NCBI RefSeq assembly: GCF_003343245.1
Contig: NZ_CP024901.1
Location: 1,426,001 to 1,490,000, forward strand
DNA from: Photorhabdus laumondii subsp. laumondii
GTDB lineage: Bacteria; Pseudomonadota; Gammaproteobacteria; Enterobacterales; Enterobacteriaceae
Direction of reading: 5' to 3'
Length of the DNA stretch: 64,000 nt
Below the pieces are notes generated by a model. It worked only from the letters and a program-made list of their open reading frames with translations, did not search any database and was not told where the DNA came from. The translations under genes and the position numbers were made by a program. This document shows positions 52,486 through 62,885 of this stretch, one piece after another. Position 1 is the stretch's first letter, and every line of letters begins with the position of its first letter.

Positions 52486-53841
52486 TTACAGAATACGACT
52501 AATCAGTTTGTCTACCCGGATGCGACGTAAACGGCGGATAAGTTTACGTACTTTGACTGGGTAAAGCTGGATGCTGTCCAATTCCTGATAATCACTGACA
52601 ACCGTAGTATGAGTACGGATACAGTGCAGTTCTTTTGTACGTTGCTCCTGCATTTCTTTATGAGGATCGTGAATAAGAATGGCATTTTCTAAATCCAGTC
52701 CCCAGGCACGAGGATTAAGATTATTTCCTGTAATCAATTGCCATTGATTGTCCACCCACACACCTTTTAGGTGGTAGCTATTATCACCATCTTTCCATAA
52801 CCTGATAGTCAGTTGATTGTTGTCAACATAACGCTGTAGTCTACTGATGAAACGGCGCAGATTAATTTCATATAAATAGGGTAATGCACCGATAATTTTA
52901 AAGGGTTCTTCCGGTGGAATATAAAAATCGTTGGCAGTTTTATCACCAACAATAATTTCCACATGTTTACCTTTACGAAGTAGATGAACGATCCGCCGGA
53001 CAATGATGGCTGGAAGATTAAAATACGGAGTGCAAATAATCAGCTTTTGTTCTGTGCTGGCGATCAGATGACTAATGGTTTTATTTAGTAGATTTTTCTT
53101 TCCCAGACCGGCAAGTGGAGTGACAGATAGTTCATCATTCGTTGCCTGATTGTTTATTTTATAGGTAGTGTGCCGCAGAGAAAAACGTAATTGACGGATC
53201 AAATTTTTAATTTCAGGAATACGAGGACGGTTTTTACAATCCAGTTTCTGCACGGCTCCTGTAGCGATAATGTGATTATCAATAAAGTGTTTCATTGCTT
53301 CTGCAAGTTCTGCATTGTGAAGCAAGTGGTAGCGATCATAGCGATATTTATCATGTTGGTGGAGATAAACATCATTAATGCTTGCTCCGCTATAAACTAC
53401 AGTATCGTCAAAGATAAAACCTTTTAAATGTAAAACACCCAGTGCTTCGCGGGTATTTACAGGTACACCTAGTACTGGAATTTTCACATCAGGATAAGCT
53501 TCTGCCATAGAACAATACCAATCGGCATTCGTTACTATTGCAGCAGCACCAATTCGTCCACGTTGTGCTCGATGCCAGTCAACGAGCACTTTAATGTCCA
53601 AGTCTGGGCGTTGTTGTTTAGCTGTATAAAGTGCATTAAGGATATCTTTCCCTGCGTCATCATTTTCCAGATAGAGGGAGATGATATAAATATGTTTTTC
53701 AGCGTTAGCAATTTTTTCCAGCAGGGTGCTGCGGAACACTTCAGGTTGATAAAGTGTTTTAACATCAGCAACTGACTGAGGTAGCTTAGGCAGTTGTGCA
53801 AGGTGTTGTTGATGTTTAGCTTGTTTGAATTTAGACAACAT
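52486..53841 (-). CDS. pssA: CDP-diacylglycerol-serine O-phosphatidyltransferase
   Basis: 451 residues from the ATG at 53841 (MLSKFKQAKHQQHLAQLPKL), the E. coli length and start; a GTG one codon earlier is an alternative. PssA makes phosphatidylserine from CDP-diacylglycerol and serine, the committed step to phosphatidylethanolamine, and is peripheral on the membrane. It belongs to the phospholipase D superfamily: HKD motifs are HLKGFIFDD (near residue 133) and YHLKGVWVDNQW (near 352), each followed by a glycine-rich block (YSGASINDV; ITGNNLNPRAW). The C-terminus is strongly basic (RKLIRRLRRIRVDKL), which helps membrane and ribosome binding. Confidence 0.97.
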   Translation of the reverse strand: MLSKFKQAKHQQHLAQLPKLPQSVADVKTLYQPEVFRSTLLEKIANAEKHIYIISLYLENDDAGKDILNALYTAKQQRPDLDIKVLVDWHRAQRGRIGAAAIVTNADWYCSMAEAYPDVKIPVLGVPVNTREALGVLHLKGFIFDDTVVYSGASINDVYLHQHDKYRYDRYHLLHNAELAEAMKHFIDNHIIATGAVQKLDCKNRPRIPEIKNLIRQLRFSLRHTTYKINNQATNDELSVTPLAGLGKKNLLNKTISHLIASTEQKLIICTPYFNLPAIIVRRIVHLLRKGKHVEIIVGDKTANDFYIPPEEPFKIIGALPYLYEINLRRFISRLQRYVDNNQLTIRLWKDGDNSYHLKGVWVDNQWQLITGNNLNPRAWGLDLENAILIHDPHKEMQEQRTKELHCIRTHTTVVSDYQELDSIQLYPVKVRKLIRRLRRIRVDKLISRIL

Positions 53842-54004
53842 CACAGTGCGCTTTTTCTCTTATGTTAGATGGCTAAAGGACTACTATGTAAAGCAATGCA
53901 TCAAATGATCTGGCGATAATACCATTAGTCTGGCTAATTGTGAGCATGATTTAACGCTCTAATGCCTAATGATTCAAGTCTGTGCGGTCCATCACGTAGT
54001 TGAT

Positions 54005-56647
54005 TTAGAGTTCGAGGGATAAGTTTACAATGCTATCCTCAAATTGAACATCTATGGTAAATCCCAGTTTTTTAGCCAGTTTTATCATCGTACGGTTTTC
54101 TGGCATGGTGATAGCGTTGAGGCGGCTTATGCCATGTTCCCGTGTATAGTTAATCAGTTTTATCATAAGTTGATATCCAAGGGTGATCCCTTTTAAGTCA
54201 GAACGCACTAGCACAGCGAATTCTGCTTCGACATTATCTGGGTCAGCTATGGCACGAGTCACCCCGATAATTTCTGGGGTCGTTTTAGGATGTCGTACGG
54301 CAACAAATGCCATTTCACGGTCGTAATCAATCTGCGTCATATTGGCCAGATCGTCGTGTGTGAATTCGCTGATTTCACTAAAGTAGCGGTAATAGAGATC
54401 TTCTTTCGTAACCTGGCCGATGAAATCTTTCAGCAGCGGTTCATCTTCTGGCAGAATCGGACGTAGCAGGCATTCTGCACCTCCTTTGAGTTTTATAGAT
54501 TCTTCTAGTTCGCTTGGATATGGACGGATAGCTAATCTAGTTCGTGGATCACCGTCTATCGAAGATAATTCCATTGAAACATCTAATAATGTGAATTCAT
54601 CGCCAGAAGCCAGTAATGGATGAATATCCAGTCGTACAATTTGCGGGCAATCAAGTAACAGATTCGATACTTGAACTAACAGTCGGCTGAGTGCTAGTAC
54701 GTCTAATGATTGAGGAGCTCCCCTGAGCTTAATTTTTCTACTTTTAATCGCCTGAATAACCAGATATCGCGCTAACGCCATATTAAGAGGTGGCAGCGCA
54801 ACGGCTGCTTGTGTTTCCTGTGACCATTCAATACCGCCTTCACCTAACATAATCAGTGGGCCAAATACTTCATCTTGCTCGACTGCAATTCGTAGCTCTT
54901 GTGCACCAGCGCGGTTTGCCATGCTTTGAACTAACAATCCTTGAATTCTTGCGTGTGGGAAATTCTGATTGACGCGTTCGATAATCGCTTGAGCAGAAGC
55001 CTTGACCTCATTTGCATTTCGCAAATAGAGCATGACTCCCTGAACTTCTGATTTATGCGGGATATCTGGCGAGCGTAATTTCAACGCAACAGGATAACCG
55101 ATCTGTTGGGCAATATTGACTGCTTCATCACTGTTATGAGCAATCCATGTTGGCAATGTATTGAGACCATAAGCTTCCAGAATAGGTTGAACTTCATGGG
55201 TATCCAGCCGAGAATTTCCCTGTTCCAGAGCCTGTTGTATGCACTGATGGGCACGTGCTGTGTTAGCTGTGATGTTTGCTGGTAGTGCGGGGGTTTCTGT
55301 TAATTGTTTCTGATTGCGGCGATATTCAACCATGTGCATGAAAGCAGTAATCGCGCCTTCAGGGGTGCGATAAGTTGGAATACCTGCTTCACTGAACAGA
55401 CGGCGGGCTTCTTGTGAAGAGTATTCTCCGCACCAATTGGTAAAGATAGTTAGCCATTTTCCCCGTGGGTGTTTACGGATTGTTTCAATGACTTTGGTTG
55501 CAGTTTGAATACAGGGAGCAATTGCGCTAGGAGAGTGAATAAGTAACAGAGCATCATGGTCGTGGCTATCTAGTAACGGTTTTAACGCAGCGATATAACG
55601 TTCCACCGTGGAGTCATCTTTTAAATCTAGCGGGTTATGCAGAGAGATAGTTTCTGGGAGTTGTATTTTTAATGCTTTCGTTGTCTCTTCACCTAATATT
55701 GCGAGCTTGCCGTTACGGCGGAATAACGCATCCAGCGCCATTGCGGCTGGAGAAGCACCATTGCTAACGATAAATAGCCGTTCTCCCCGTAAAGGTGACA
55801 TATGGCTTAACGTTTCTACAGCAGAAAACATTTCATGTGTATCTTGTACGCGTAATAACCCTGCTCGCTGAATTGCTGCATCATAAGCCGCATCCAAATT
55901 TTGTTGTTCACCAAGTAATTTCTGTGCTCGCTTAGTACGGCCGCTTTTAACCACCAAAATAGGTTTATTGCGGGAAGCACTTCTAGATGCTGAAAGAAAG
56001 CGACGGGCATCATGAATATGCTCTAAATAGAGCAGGATAGCGCTGGTTTTACTGTCACGAGCCAGAAAATCAAGCAGATGATCGATATCGATATCTACAC
56101 TGTCACCTAATGCTATAAAGTAGGAAAATCCGACTCCCCGGTGTTTTGCCCAATCAAGAATCGTATTTGAGACTGCCGCCGATTGAGAAATAAAGGCCAA
56201 TTTCCCTTTGAGTATTGGAACCGGAGAAAAGCTGGCATTCAGCCCTTGCCAGGGGGCTAATACACCTAAACTGTTTGGCCCAAGTAGTCGGATACTATAG
56301 TGCTGGCAGCACTGCTTTAGTTCAGCGAATTGGGACGTTGGTGAAGAAAGGATAATCACCGTTTTGCAACCCAACTGCCCCAGTTGTTCTAAACATTGCA
56401 AATTACGGCGGTGATGAGTACAAATAACAGCCAAGTCTGGTGTAATCGGTAATTTATCTATTGAAGGGTAAGCTAAAACCCCTTGAACAGAACGGCTATT
56501 GGGTGTAATCGGTAGTATTGGTCCGGCAAAGCCTCCTGCAAGCAAGTTACGCATCATAACTGAACCCGCTCGTTCTGGTTTTTCTGAGGCACCAATTACC
56601 GCAATGGATTTAGGGCGTAATAAAGCTTCAAGTCCGCGCTGGCTCAT
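54005..56647 (-). CDS. patZ: Protein lysine acetyltransferase PatZ (Pka/YfiQ)
   Basis: 880 residues against 886 in E. coli. The N-terminal ~700 residues are an NDP-forming acyl-CoA synthetase-like part: CoA-binding domain (IAVIGASEKPERAGSVMMRN), succinyl-CoA ligase-like domains (LAFISQSAAVSNTILDW; LLGPNSLGVL) and an ATP-grasp domain (YPVALKLRSPDIPHKSEVQG). The C-terminal ~150 residues are a GNAT acetyltransferase (VRSDLKGITLGYQLMIKLIN, with the acetyl-CoA turn). PatZ acetylates lysines on acetyl-CoA synthetase and other enzymes, and is induced with cAMP-CRP in E. coli. AAGGAG precedes the ATG. The yfiP gene that normally sits upstream is not present here. Confidence 0.95.
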   Translation of the reverse strand: MSQRGLEALLRPKSIAVIGASEKPERAGSVMMRNLLAGGFAGPILPITPNSRSVQGVLAYPSIDKLPITPDLAVICTHHRRNLQCLEQLGQLGCKTVIILSSPTSQFAELKQCCQHYSIRLLGPNSLGVLAPWQGLNASFSPVPILKGKLAFISQSAAVSNTILDWAKHRGVGFSYFIALGDSVDIDIDHLLDFLARDSKTSAILLYLEHIHDARRFLSASRSASRNKPILVVKSGRTKRAQKLLGEQQNLDAAYDAAIQRAGLLRVQDTHEMFSAVETLSHMSPLRGERLFIVSNGASPAAMALDALFRRNGKLAILGEETTKALKIQLPETISLHNPLDLKDDSTVERYIAALKPLLDSHDHDALLLIHSPSAIAPCIQTATKVIETIRKHPRGKWLTIFTNWCGEYSSQEARRLFSEAGIPTYRTPEGAITAFMHMVEYRRNQKQLTETPALPANITANTARAHQCIQQALEQGNSRLDTHEVQPILEAYGLNTLPTWIAHNSDEAVNIAQQIGYPVALKLRSPDIPHKSEVQGVMLYLRNANEVKASAQAIIERVNQNFPHARIQGLLVQSMANRAGAQELRIAVEQDEVFGPLIMLGEGGIEWSQETQAAVALPPLNMALARYLVIQAIKSRKIKLRGAPQSLDVLALSRLLVQVSNLLLDCPQIVRLDIHPLLASGDEFTLLDVSMELSSIDGDPRTRLAIRPYPSELEESIKLKGGAECLLRPILPEDEPLLKDFIGQVTKEDLYYRYFSEISEFTHDDLANMTQIDYDREMAFVAVRHPKTTPEIIGVTRAIADPDNVEAEFAVLVRSDLKGITLGYQLMIKLINYTREHGISRLNAITMPENRTMIKLAKKLGFTIDVQFEDSIVNLSLEL

Positions 56648-56969
56648 CAGGAGGCTCCTTATTCGTGGGGTTAGTCGATAACTGTAGCGGATTTCGCAAA
56701 TTGTTGCTGTGATTTACGCTATCGGATGCAGTTGCTGAGAAGTAATTAAATTGCCAGTTTGTTGCAAAATAGTACCAAGCTGTAGCTTGAATATCTTCGG
56801 TGGGGGCTGTTTCAACAGGTAGCCAGACTGTGCCCTCCATAGCAAGTACGGCATGTCTCGCCGAAAGCAGGAAAATTAAGGGCGCATTTTAATGGATTAT
56901 AGTTGTCAGAGGTAGCTTAAGATGCGCACATCAGGTAATCTTCGCGCCATAAAGCAGTTGGAGAAACGA
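56648..56969. other. Divergent intergenic region patZ / yfiF
   Basis: About 320 bp holding both promoters. A 70-codon frame on the minus strand overlaps the patZ start but looks random in composition, so I do not call it a gene. In E. coli trxC and yfiP lie here; I see no trace of either. Confidence 0.4.
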
Positions 56970-57986
56970 ATGAACGATTCATACAGTGGTAAAAATGGCA
57001 AAGTCAAAGTGATGTATGTCCGCAGTGAGGGCGGTAATGACAGCCGTAATAATAACAAACGTCCATCTGGTAAGGGACGTGATCAGGGTCAGCGTCGTCG
57101 GGACAATGAGCGAACATCCCGTTCTCCGCGTGCCAATGAGCGTGAAAGATCGCCTTGGAAAACAGTGTCACGCCCTGAGAGTGATTCTGTAACGCCAATG
57201 CATGGTGGTATCAGTGGGAAAAGCCAGATTGATCCTGAACAGCTCCGTCGTCAGCGAATGGAAGAAACTCGGATTTATGGCGAAAATGCTTGTCAGGCGA
57301 TGTTTAAAAACCGTTCTGAAGCGATAGTTCGTGCATGGTTCGTTGAGTCAGTGACACCACGTTTCCGCAATGCGCTGAAATGGATGGCTGCTAATCGTAA
57401 AGCCTATCATGTTGTGGATGAGGCTGAACTGACAAAAGTGTCAGGTACTGAACATCATGGTGGTGTTTGTTTTCTGATTAAGAAACGCAACGGTTTGGAT
57501 GCAGAGACCTACTTGAAAGATGCTCCAGTAAAAGATTGTGTTTTGGCTCTTGAAGATGTGGGTAATCCTCATAACCTTGGCGGGATTATGCGAAGTTGTG
57601 CACATTTCGGTGTGCAAGGGGTGATTTTGCAGGATGTGGCCTTGCTGGAGTCGGGCGCGGCTATTCGTACAGCAGAAGGTGGTGCTGAGCATATTAAAGG
57701 TATTGATGCTGATAGCTTGGTCACTACGCTGAATAACTTTCGTAAAGCGGGTTACACCATTGTTACGACATCCAGCCATAAAGGTAGTACCGCTTTAGCT
57801 AAAGCTGAATTACCGGAAAAAATGGTTCTGGTACTTGGTCAAGAACGCGATGGTTTGAGTGACAGTGCTTGGGAACATGGTGATATGAGTTTGTTCGTCG
57901 GTGGGTCGGGTTTGGTTGAAAGCCTGAACGTTTCTGTTGCAACGGGCATTATGCTGGCTGAATGGTGGCGACAGAATAAAGCTTGA
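56970..57986 (+). CDS. yfiF: SpoU-family RNA 2'-O-methyltransferase YfiF
   Basis: 338 residues from the ATG at 56970 ([20 protein letters not shown]), which has GGAG 6 nt upstream and matches E. coli; the ATG 16 codons earlier does not. A basic, low-complexity N-terminal tail (about 1-95, rich in R/N/S) precedes the substrate-binding domain and the SPOUT methyltransferase domain: [49 protein letters not shown] and [16 protein letters not shown]. The RNA substrate is not established for this family. It is convergent with emrB. Confidence 0.92.
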   Translation: MNDSYSGKNGKVKVMYVRSEGGNDSRNNNKRPSGKGRDQGQRRRDNERTSRSPRANERERSPWKTVSRPESDSVTPMHGGISGKSQIDPEQLRRQRMEETRIYGENACQAMFKNRSEAIVRAWFVESVTPRFRNALKWMAANRKAYHVVDEAELTKVSGTEHHGGVCFLIKKRNGLDAETYLKDAPVKDCVLALEDVGNPHNLGGIMRSCAHFGVQGVILQDVALLESGAAIRTAEGGAEHIKGIDADSLVTTLNNFRKAGYTIVTTSSHKGSTALAKAELPEKMVLVLGQERDGLSDSAWEHGDMSLFVGGSGLVESLNVSVATGIMLAEWWRQNKA

Positions 57987-57996
57987 TTAGGAAAAG

Positions 57997-58023
57997 CGGG
58001 AGCTGGAGTGTGCTCCCGGTTTT
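57997..58023. terminator. Terminator between convergent yfiF and emrB
   Basis: CGGGAGC pairs with GCTCCCG (7 bp) around TGGAGTGT, followed by GTTTTG; A-rich on the other side, so probably bidirectional. Confidence 0.8.
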
Positions 58024-58035
58024 GCTATTTAAGAT

Positions 58036-59577
58036 TTAGTGGGCTGCGCTCATGCCTTCTTTACTTCCTTGGGTAAATGGTGGCCTGGCTAGCCAGACGA
58101 GCATAATCAAAATCAGGAATACTCCGGCGGAAAGCCAAAAAATTTCATTCGCTGAGATTATGAGCCCTTGATGGGTAACTTCTTTTGCTAGATAAGCAGA
58201 AATTTGCTGGTTATTCATGCCTAATTCCGATAATTGTTGATAGATCCGTTGAGTATCGGGACTATAAGGATTGATATGTTCAGTAAAATGGGAATGATGC
58301 ATTGACTCGCGTTGGGTCCACATGGTTGTCGTTAGTGATGTTCCTATTGAACCCGCCAGTGTTCGAATAAAATTCGATAAACTGGATGCAGATGCCACCC
58401 GCTCTGCTGGCAAGCCGGAAAGGGTAATGGTTGTGAGTGGCATAAAGAAACAGGCAATAGCAAACCCTTGGATAAACTGAGGCCATGCGACCGCGGCAAA
58501 ATCCATGCCTGGTTCGAATGTATATGCACGCCAGTAATAACAGATGGCATAGACAACAAAACTGAATGTCACTATGTAGCGCATATCTGCTTTATTGCCA
58601 AATTTACCAATCAGTGGCGAAATTATTAGTGGCAACAATCCTACTGGTGCTGATGCAAGACCTGACCAGGTTGCTGTATAACCGAACACTTCCTGTAATA
58701 ACTGAGGTAATAACACAATGGTGCCGAAATAGAGCATATAAGCTAAGCTCAAACAGAAGCAACCAATGGTAAAATTGCGCTCTTTGAACAGTGATAGGTC
58801 AATAATCGGGTTATTATCGGTCAGTTCCCATACCACCAGAAATGTTAATGAGATGATTGCAATAACTGTCAAGACGATAATTTCTGTAGAATTAAACCAG
58901 TCCAGCTCTTTCCCCTGATCTAGCATGATTTGTAAACAACCAACGCCGACCACTAATAACATGAGTCCTATTGTGTCGATAGGCTTGATCTCTGTCTGGG
59001 TTTCACGCCCTTTCAGCGTTTGCATAGCAATCAAAATAATCGCTATACCAACAGGAACGTTGATAAAGAAAATCCATCCCCAATGGTAGTTATCACTGAT
59101 GTAGCCACCCAGAATAGGGCCGAAAATTGGCGCGATGATAATCGTGATTGACCATAATGCCAGCGCCATATTTCCTTTGGCTGGTGGATAATTGTTCAGG
59201 AGTAGACTTTGTGAAAGGGGAATAAGAGGACCTGCAACTAATCCTTGAATAACTCGGAAGAAGATTAGCATACCAAGACTGTTGGAAATACCGCATAACC
59301 AAGAAGCGATGGAAAATAGCGCGGTTGACCAGATGAATAACTTAACCTCGCCGATGCGTTTCGCCAGCCATCCAGTAATTGGGATAGAAATCGCATTGGC
59401 AACCCCGAAAGAGGTAATTACCCAGATCCCTTGAGAACTTGATGATCCTAAGTTACCTGAAATCGTGGGTATCGCTACGTTAGCAATGGTAGAATCTAAC
59501 ACTTGCATGAACGTTGCTAAGGATAGCGCTATGGTCATCCATGCAAGTTTGGCACCTGTAAGCGGCTGTCTCATCAC
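58036..59577 (-). CDS. emrB: Multidrug efflux MFS transporter, EmrB
   Basis: 513 residues. EmrB is a 14-segment DHA2-family proton antiporter that with EmrA and TolC expels hydrophobic compounds such as CCCP and nalidixic acid. The family signature LDSTIANVAIPTISGNLG at the first segment, the ITGWLAKRIGEVKLF motif between segments 2 and 3, and the antiporter motif GPILGGYISDNYHWGW are present. It follows emrA by 14 bp and is the last gene of emrR-emrAB. In E. coli this operon lies next to luxS; here it is about 32 kb away, so an inversion or rearrangement separates the orders. Confidence 0.96.
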   Translation of the reverse strand: MMRQPLTGAKLAWMTIALSLATFMQVLDSTIANVAIPTISGNLGSSSSQGIWVITSFGVANAISIPITGWLAKRIGEVKLFIWSTALFSIASWLCGISNSLGMLIFFRVIQGLVAGPLIPLSQSLLLNNYPPAKGNMALALWSITIIIAPIFGPILGGYISDNYHWGWIFFINVPVGIAIILIAMQTLKGRETQTEIKPIDTIGLMLLVVGVGCLQIMLDQGKELDWFNSTEIIVLTVIAIISLTFLVVWELTDNNPIIDLSLFKERNFTIGCFCLSLAYMLYFGTIVLLPQLLQEVFGYTATWSGLASAPVGLLPLIISPLIGKFGNKADMRYIVTFSFVVYAICYYWRAYTFEPGMDFAAVAWPQFIQGFAIACFFMPLTTITLSGLPAERVASASSLSNFIRTLAGSIGTSLTTTMWTQRESMHHSHFTEHINPYSPDTQRIYQQLSELGMNNQQISAYLAKEVTHQGLIISANEIFWLSAGVFLILIMLVWLARPPFTQGSKEGMSAAH

Positions 59578-59591
59578 CTTGGCCTCCGATA

Positions 59592-60776
59592 TTATTTTCC
59601 AGCATTACTATTAGTAATGTTGTTAACTATTTTATTGGCAGGCGACATATCTATTGTCAGAGCAGTGGTGTGATAAGCTGATTTAGTGCGTGTTTTATCA
59701 GACAGAACGGGCCCATCAGGGCTCGTAGTATCTACTCTGACTTTAGTCGAGAGACCGATGCGTAATGGGTATTTTTCTAGTTGTCCAGGATTAAGCTCAA
59801 TACGGACGGGTAAACGTTGTACAACCTTAATCCAATTACCACTGGCGTTCTGAGCAGGTAATAAAGAGAAGGCGCTGCCGGTACCCATATCAAGGCCAGT
59901 GATTTTGCCGCTAAATACTTTGCTTCCACCATAGAAATCGCTGGTGATTTCCACTGGTTGACCAATACGCATACCAGAAATTTGTGTCTCCTTGAAGTTA
60001 GCTTCGATCCACATATCGTTTGCCGAAACTATCGCCATCAGTGGAGTATTTTTATTGATTTGTGCACCAACTTGTACACTACGGCGTGAGACATAACCAT
60101 CGATTGGGCTGACTATTTTCGTGCGTTGTAATGCCAGCCAGGCATTACGGACTTCCGTTGCAGCTTGTTCAATGGCAGGTTGTTTCTCTAGGGGTGTATC
60201 CAAGACAATTGCTTGATTAGCGTTGTATTGTTCAATTGCAATATCTAGAGCAGCTCGGGCACTGGCGACAGCTTCCTGTGCATGTTGTAACTCTTCTTTA
60301 CCAATGACTTTTTGAACGCTAAGTATTTCACGACGGCTAAGATCATTTTGAACTTTAGTTAATTCGGATCTGCGTAGAGCGATGTTAGCCTGATATTGTT
60401 TGCTGTTAACTATCTGTTGATGAGTCTGGCGAACGCTGTTGGCTAATGTTGTTTTTGCTTTTTCTAATGCTAATTCTGCATCACGGGGATCGAGTTGCAC
60501 CAATATACTGCCGCTTTTCACAAAGTCAGTATTATCAAAGTTAACTGTAATTACGCTGCCAGCAACTTGTGACATGATCTGAACTTGATTACCTGTAACG
60601 TAGGCGTTATCTGTTTCTTGATGGTGGCGTAAAATGAGAAACCAATAGAAAAAGTAGGCAACACCGAGCAGGGTAAAGATAAGGGTTAGTAGCACTAAGG
60701 CACGACTGCGTTGCCTTTTTTTACTACTGGTTGGATCTTGTGCCGCTTGTACTTCTATTGCCTCATTTTCGCTCAT
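59592..60776 (-). CDS. emrA: Multidrug efflux periplasmic adaptor, EmrA
   Basis: 394 residues (390 in E. coli). One N-terminal membrane segment (about 25-47: LVLLTLIFTLLGVAYFFYWF) anchors it; then a membrane-fusion fold: lipoyl half (NAYVTGNQVQIMSQVAGSVI), a long alpha-hairpin coiled coil (about 100-210), second lipoyl half (IVSPIDGYVSRRSVQVGAQI) and beta-barrel (NDMWIEANFKETQISGMRIG). It bridges EmrB and TolC. It lies 233 bp after emrR with a hairpin in between and 14 bp before emrB. Confidence 0.96.
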   Translation of the reverse strand: MSENEAIEVQAAQDPTSSKKRQRSRALVLLTLIFTLLGVAYFFYWFLILRHHQETDNAYVTGNQVQIMSQVAGSVITVNFDNTDFVKSGSILVQLDPRDAELALEKAKTTLANSVRQTHQQIVNSKQYQANIALRRSELTKVQNDLSRREILSVQKVIGKEELQHAQEAVASARAALDIAIEQYNANQAIVLDTPLEKQPAIEQAATEVRNAWLALQRTKIVSPIDGYVSRRSVQVGAQINKNTPLMAIVSANDMWIEANFKETQISGMRIGQPVEITSDFYGGSKVFSGKITGLDMGTGSAFSLLPAQNASGNWIKVVQRLPVRIELNPGQLEKYPLRIGLSTKVRVDTTSPDGPVLSDKTRTKSAYHTTALTIDMSPANKIVNNITNSNAGK

Positions 60777-60834
60777 AGTAAATCCCCATGCTTGTTGTTT
60801 TATCTTCTAGTAAGACTATTTTTGAGATCACTTC

Positions 60835-60861
60835 CCAGTAGTGGTATAGCATCACTACTGG
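60835..60861. other. Perfect inverted repeat between emrR and emrA
   Basis: CCAGTAGTG and CACTACTGG (9 bp each) enclose GTATAGCAT. It has no T run on either side. It lies about 60 bp upstream of emrA, as an operator or mRNA stem-loop might. Confidence 0.7.
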
Positions 60862-61009
60862 AAAGGTGAATGACATAGGATCCAATGTTATCGAAGAATA
60901 ATAGTTAGCTTTTTGCAGAAAATATCATCTTGGCTAACAGGAAAATTTTTTCGAACAATTTAACCAAGAAAGTATTGTTTGGGTGAAAATTGATCGATTA
61001 AACAACAAG

Positions 61010-61537
61010 CTATTTTTTGATACAATCGCCCATTGTATCAAGTCTGACCAGTAATTTTCTCATTAACTTTTCTAACTGTTTTTGTTCCTCCTGGTCAAGA
61101 CATGACCAAAGTCTTCTCAGGCACTCATGTTGAGGTGGAAGCAAACTATTTAAAAATTTTGTACCTTGTTCTGTCAGATGAAGATGAAGGCAACGGCGAT
61201 CGTTATGACTTTCCTTTCTCTCAATCCACTCCTGCTTTTCTAATTCATCAGCAATACGCGTGGCGTTAGTACGGGAAGAACCTAATGCGGCACTTAATTC
61301 TGATGGTTGGATGCTGTGGCTTTCTTTAGTATCAAGGATCATCAGGGCCATGAACAAAGTTTCATTGATACCTTGAGCTTTCAGCATATTGTTACGGTTT
61401 TCAAGCAATTTACTTTGGACGTGCATTGATAACCTAGTCAACAGGATCTCTTGATAAGGGATATCTTTATTTAATTTGGCTTGCTGTGCTGCACGAATAT
61501 TCAGTAATTCTTCGGTAGGCGTAAACGAACTTTCCAT
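61010..61537 (-). CDS. emrR: MarR-family repressor EmrR (MprA)
   Basis: 175 residues. EmrR represses emrRAB and releases DNA on binding hydrophobic drugs and phenolics. The winged-helix is seen at about 55-125 ([40 protein letters not shown], wing [14 protein letters not shown]), flanked by dimerisation helices. It begins the leftward emrRAB group. The gap of 233 bp to emrA is longer than I recall for E. coli and holds an inverted repeat. Confidence 0.96.
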   Translation of the reverse strand: MESSFTPTEELLNIRAAQQAKLNKDIPYQEILLTRLSMHVQSKLLENRNNMLKAQGINETLFMALMILDTKESHSIQPSELSAALGSSRTNATRIADELEKQEWIERKESHNDRRCLHLHLTEQGTKFLNSLLPPQHECLRRLWSCLDQEEQKQLEKLMRKLLVRLDTMGDCIKK

Positions 61538-61666
61538 TATTTAGATACCTTATTAGTTTCAACTGGTAAGATAACTTTTGTTATCAAACATCCAAATGGT
61601 ATATTAAAAGATAAATTTAGCAATTGTAGTTATTTGTTATCATCATATTTCTTTTGATATTGATAC

Positions 61667-62005
61667 CTAATTCATAAATATTTTGAATGTTAGTCCAAAA
61701 AGCAGTGCGCCAAATAGTGTTGCGAGTATAATTTGCTTTGTTTTGTAAAAGACTAAACAGATGGTCAGACAACCTATGAGGGTAGGAAGTAGTTTTTGAC
61801 TTTCTCTCATCACATCAGGTACACCTGATACGATGAGTAAAGAACAAATGGATGCAATACCAATACTGTCAAGGATAATGCTTGTTTTTCCAGCTTTTCT
61901 GCCGGCAGATTGGCGTGCTTTCCCAAATCGTAGTGGCAGATAGCGAAATGAAAAGTTAGCTAACCCAACAAATAGTCCAATCAGCAAAATCTTGCTATCA
62001 ATCAT
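61667..62005 (-). CDS. ygaH: Branched-chain amino-acid exporter small subunit (AzlD/YgaH)
   Basis: 112 residues with about four hydrophobic segments (FVGLANFSFRYLPLRFG; SIGIASICSLLIVSGVPDVM). YgaZ and YgaH together export L-valine and related amino acids in E. coli. It overlaps the end of ygaZ by 4 bp (ATGA), the arrangement of a two-subunit transporter. Confidence 0.93.
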   Translation of the reverse strand: MIDSKILLIGLFVGLANFSFRYLPLRFGKARQSAGRKAGKTSIILDSIGIASICSLLIVSGVPDVMRESQKLLPTLIGCLTICLVFYKTKQIILATLFGALLFGLTFKIFMN

Positions 62006-62760
62006 GGTGTTTCCTTTTGTTCTGAAGAGTCATTGCAATTGTTTTGCGGTTGTAACAGTGCCGCGATACAACCACCGACAATACCTGCCAGAATAGCAAC
62101 TGGAATTGAGAAAAATGTAATCCCTAAAAGTGCTCCGGTTAGTGCGGTTGCAACACAATAACTATTTTGTTTTCTACAAGAAGCAAGAAGAAAACTGAGA
62201 AATAGTGCTGGTAACATGAAAATCATGGCAGCTTCTATAGCGGGATAGGATTCCAAATAACCGTTACCAAGAAATGCACCGGCTGCGGTACCTGCGCCCC
62301 AGGCCAGCCAAGAACAGATTGCAATAGCAACCATCCAGTTTTCACTCCAGCTCCGGTGGTTTTTAATGAGTTTTGCAGTCGCGGCGGCAAAAACTTCATC
62401 TGTCAGGCCGAAAGCCCAGATAACGGTTTTTTTCTCCGTTAGCTTATCTTTGATACGGTGCCTTAAAGATGGACCATAAAGAATATGGCGGACATCCATT
62501 GCCATAATTGTTAGGGCAGAAATCCATAATGATGTCCCCGCACTCAGTAAAGCTGTGATGACGAACTGGCTTGCACCGGCGTAGATGATGCATGAAAAGA
62601 AAATGGCTTCCATTGGGTTGAAGCCAAGTTTGACGGCATTGAGACCAAAAGCAAAGGCGACGGGAATATAACCGATAACAATGGGTAAACTATCTATTAT
62701 TCCTTCAGTAAAAGAAGATTTTTTACTCGTTAAGGGGGATGATGTATCAGAAACAGGCAT
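62002..62760 (-). CDS. ygaZ: Branched-chain amino-acid exporter large subunit (AzlC/YgaZ)
   Basis: 252 residues. AzlC family signature near the start: DSLPIVIGYIPVAFAFGLNA, then FFSCIIYAGASQFVITALL, MAMDVRHILYGPSLRHRI and AFGLTDEVFAAATAKL. About seven hydrophobic segments are visible. It is the large subunit of the valine exporter and overlaps ygaH by 4 bp. Order ygaZ-ygaH-emrRAB is as in E. coli. Confidence 0.95.
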   Translation of the reverse strand: MPVSDTSSPLTSKKSSFTEGIIDSLPIVIGYIPVAFAFGLNAVKLGFNPMEAIFFSCIIYAGASQFVITALLSAGTSLWISALTIMAMDVRHILYGPSLRHRIKDKLTEKKTVIWAFGLTDEVFAAATAKLIKNHRSWSENWMVAIAICSWLAWGAGTAAGAFLGNGYLESYPAIEAAMIFMLPALFLSFLLASCRKQNSYCVATALTGALLGITFFSIPVAILAGIVGGCIAALLQPQNNCNDSSEQKETP

Positions 62761-62885
62761 AGAATCTATCTGGTTATGTGAATGTTATGTAACATTAACA
62801 AAATGAAACCAAATAGAGAATATCATCCTTAACAAATGTTTCATAAATGTTTTTATTTAAGCATTCTTTTACTATGACCTGTTTC

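Noticed and set aside
56628..56840. 70-codon ORF overlapping the start of patZ, considered as a yfiP remnant
   Set aside because: Composition is random-looking and I see no DTW-domain motifs; it overlaps the patZ ribosome site.
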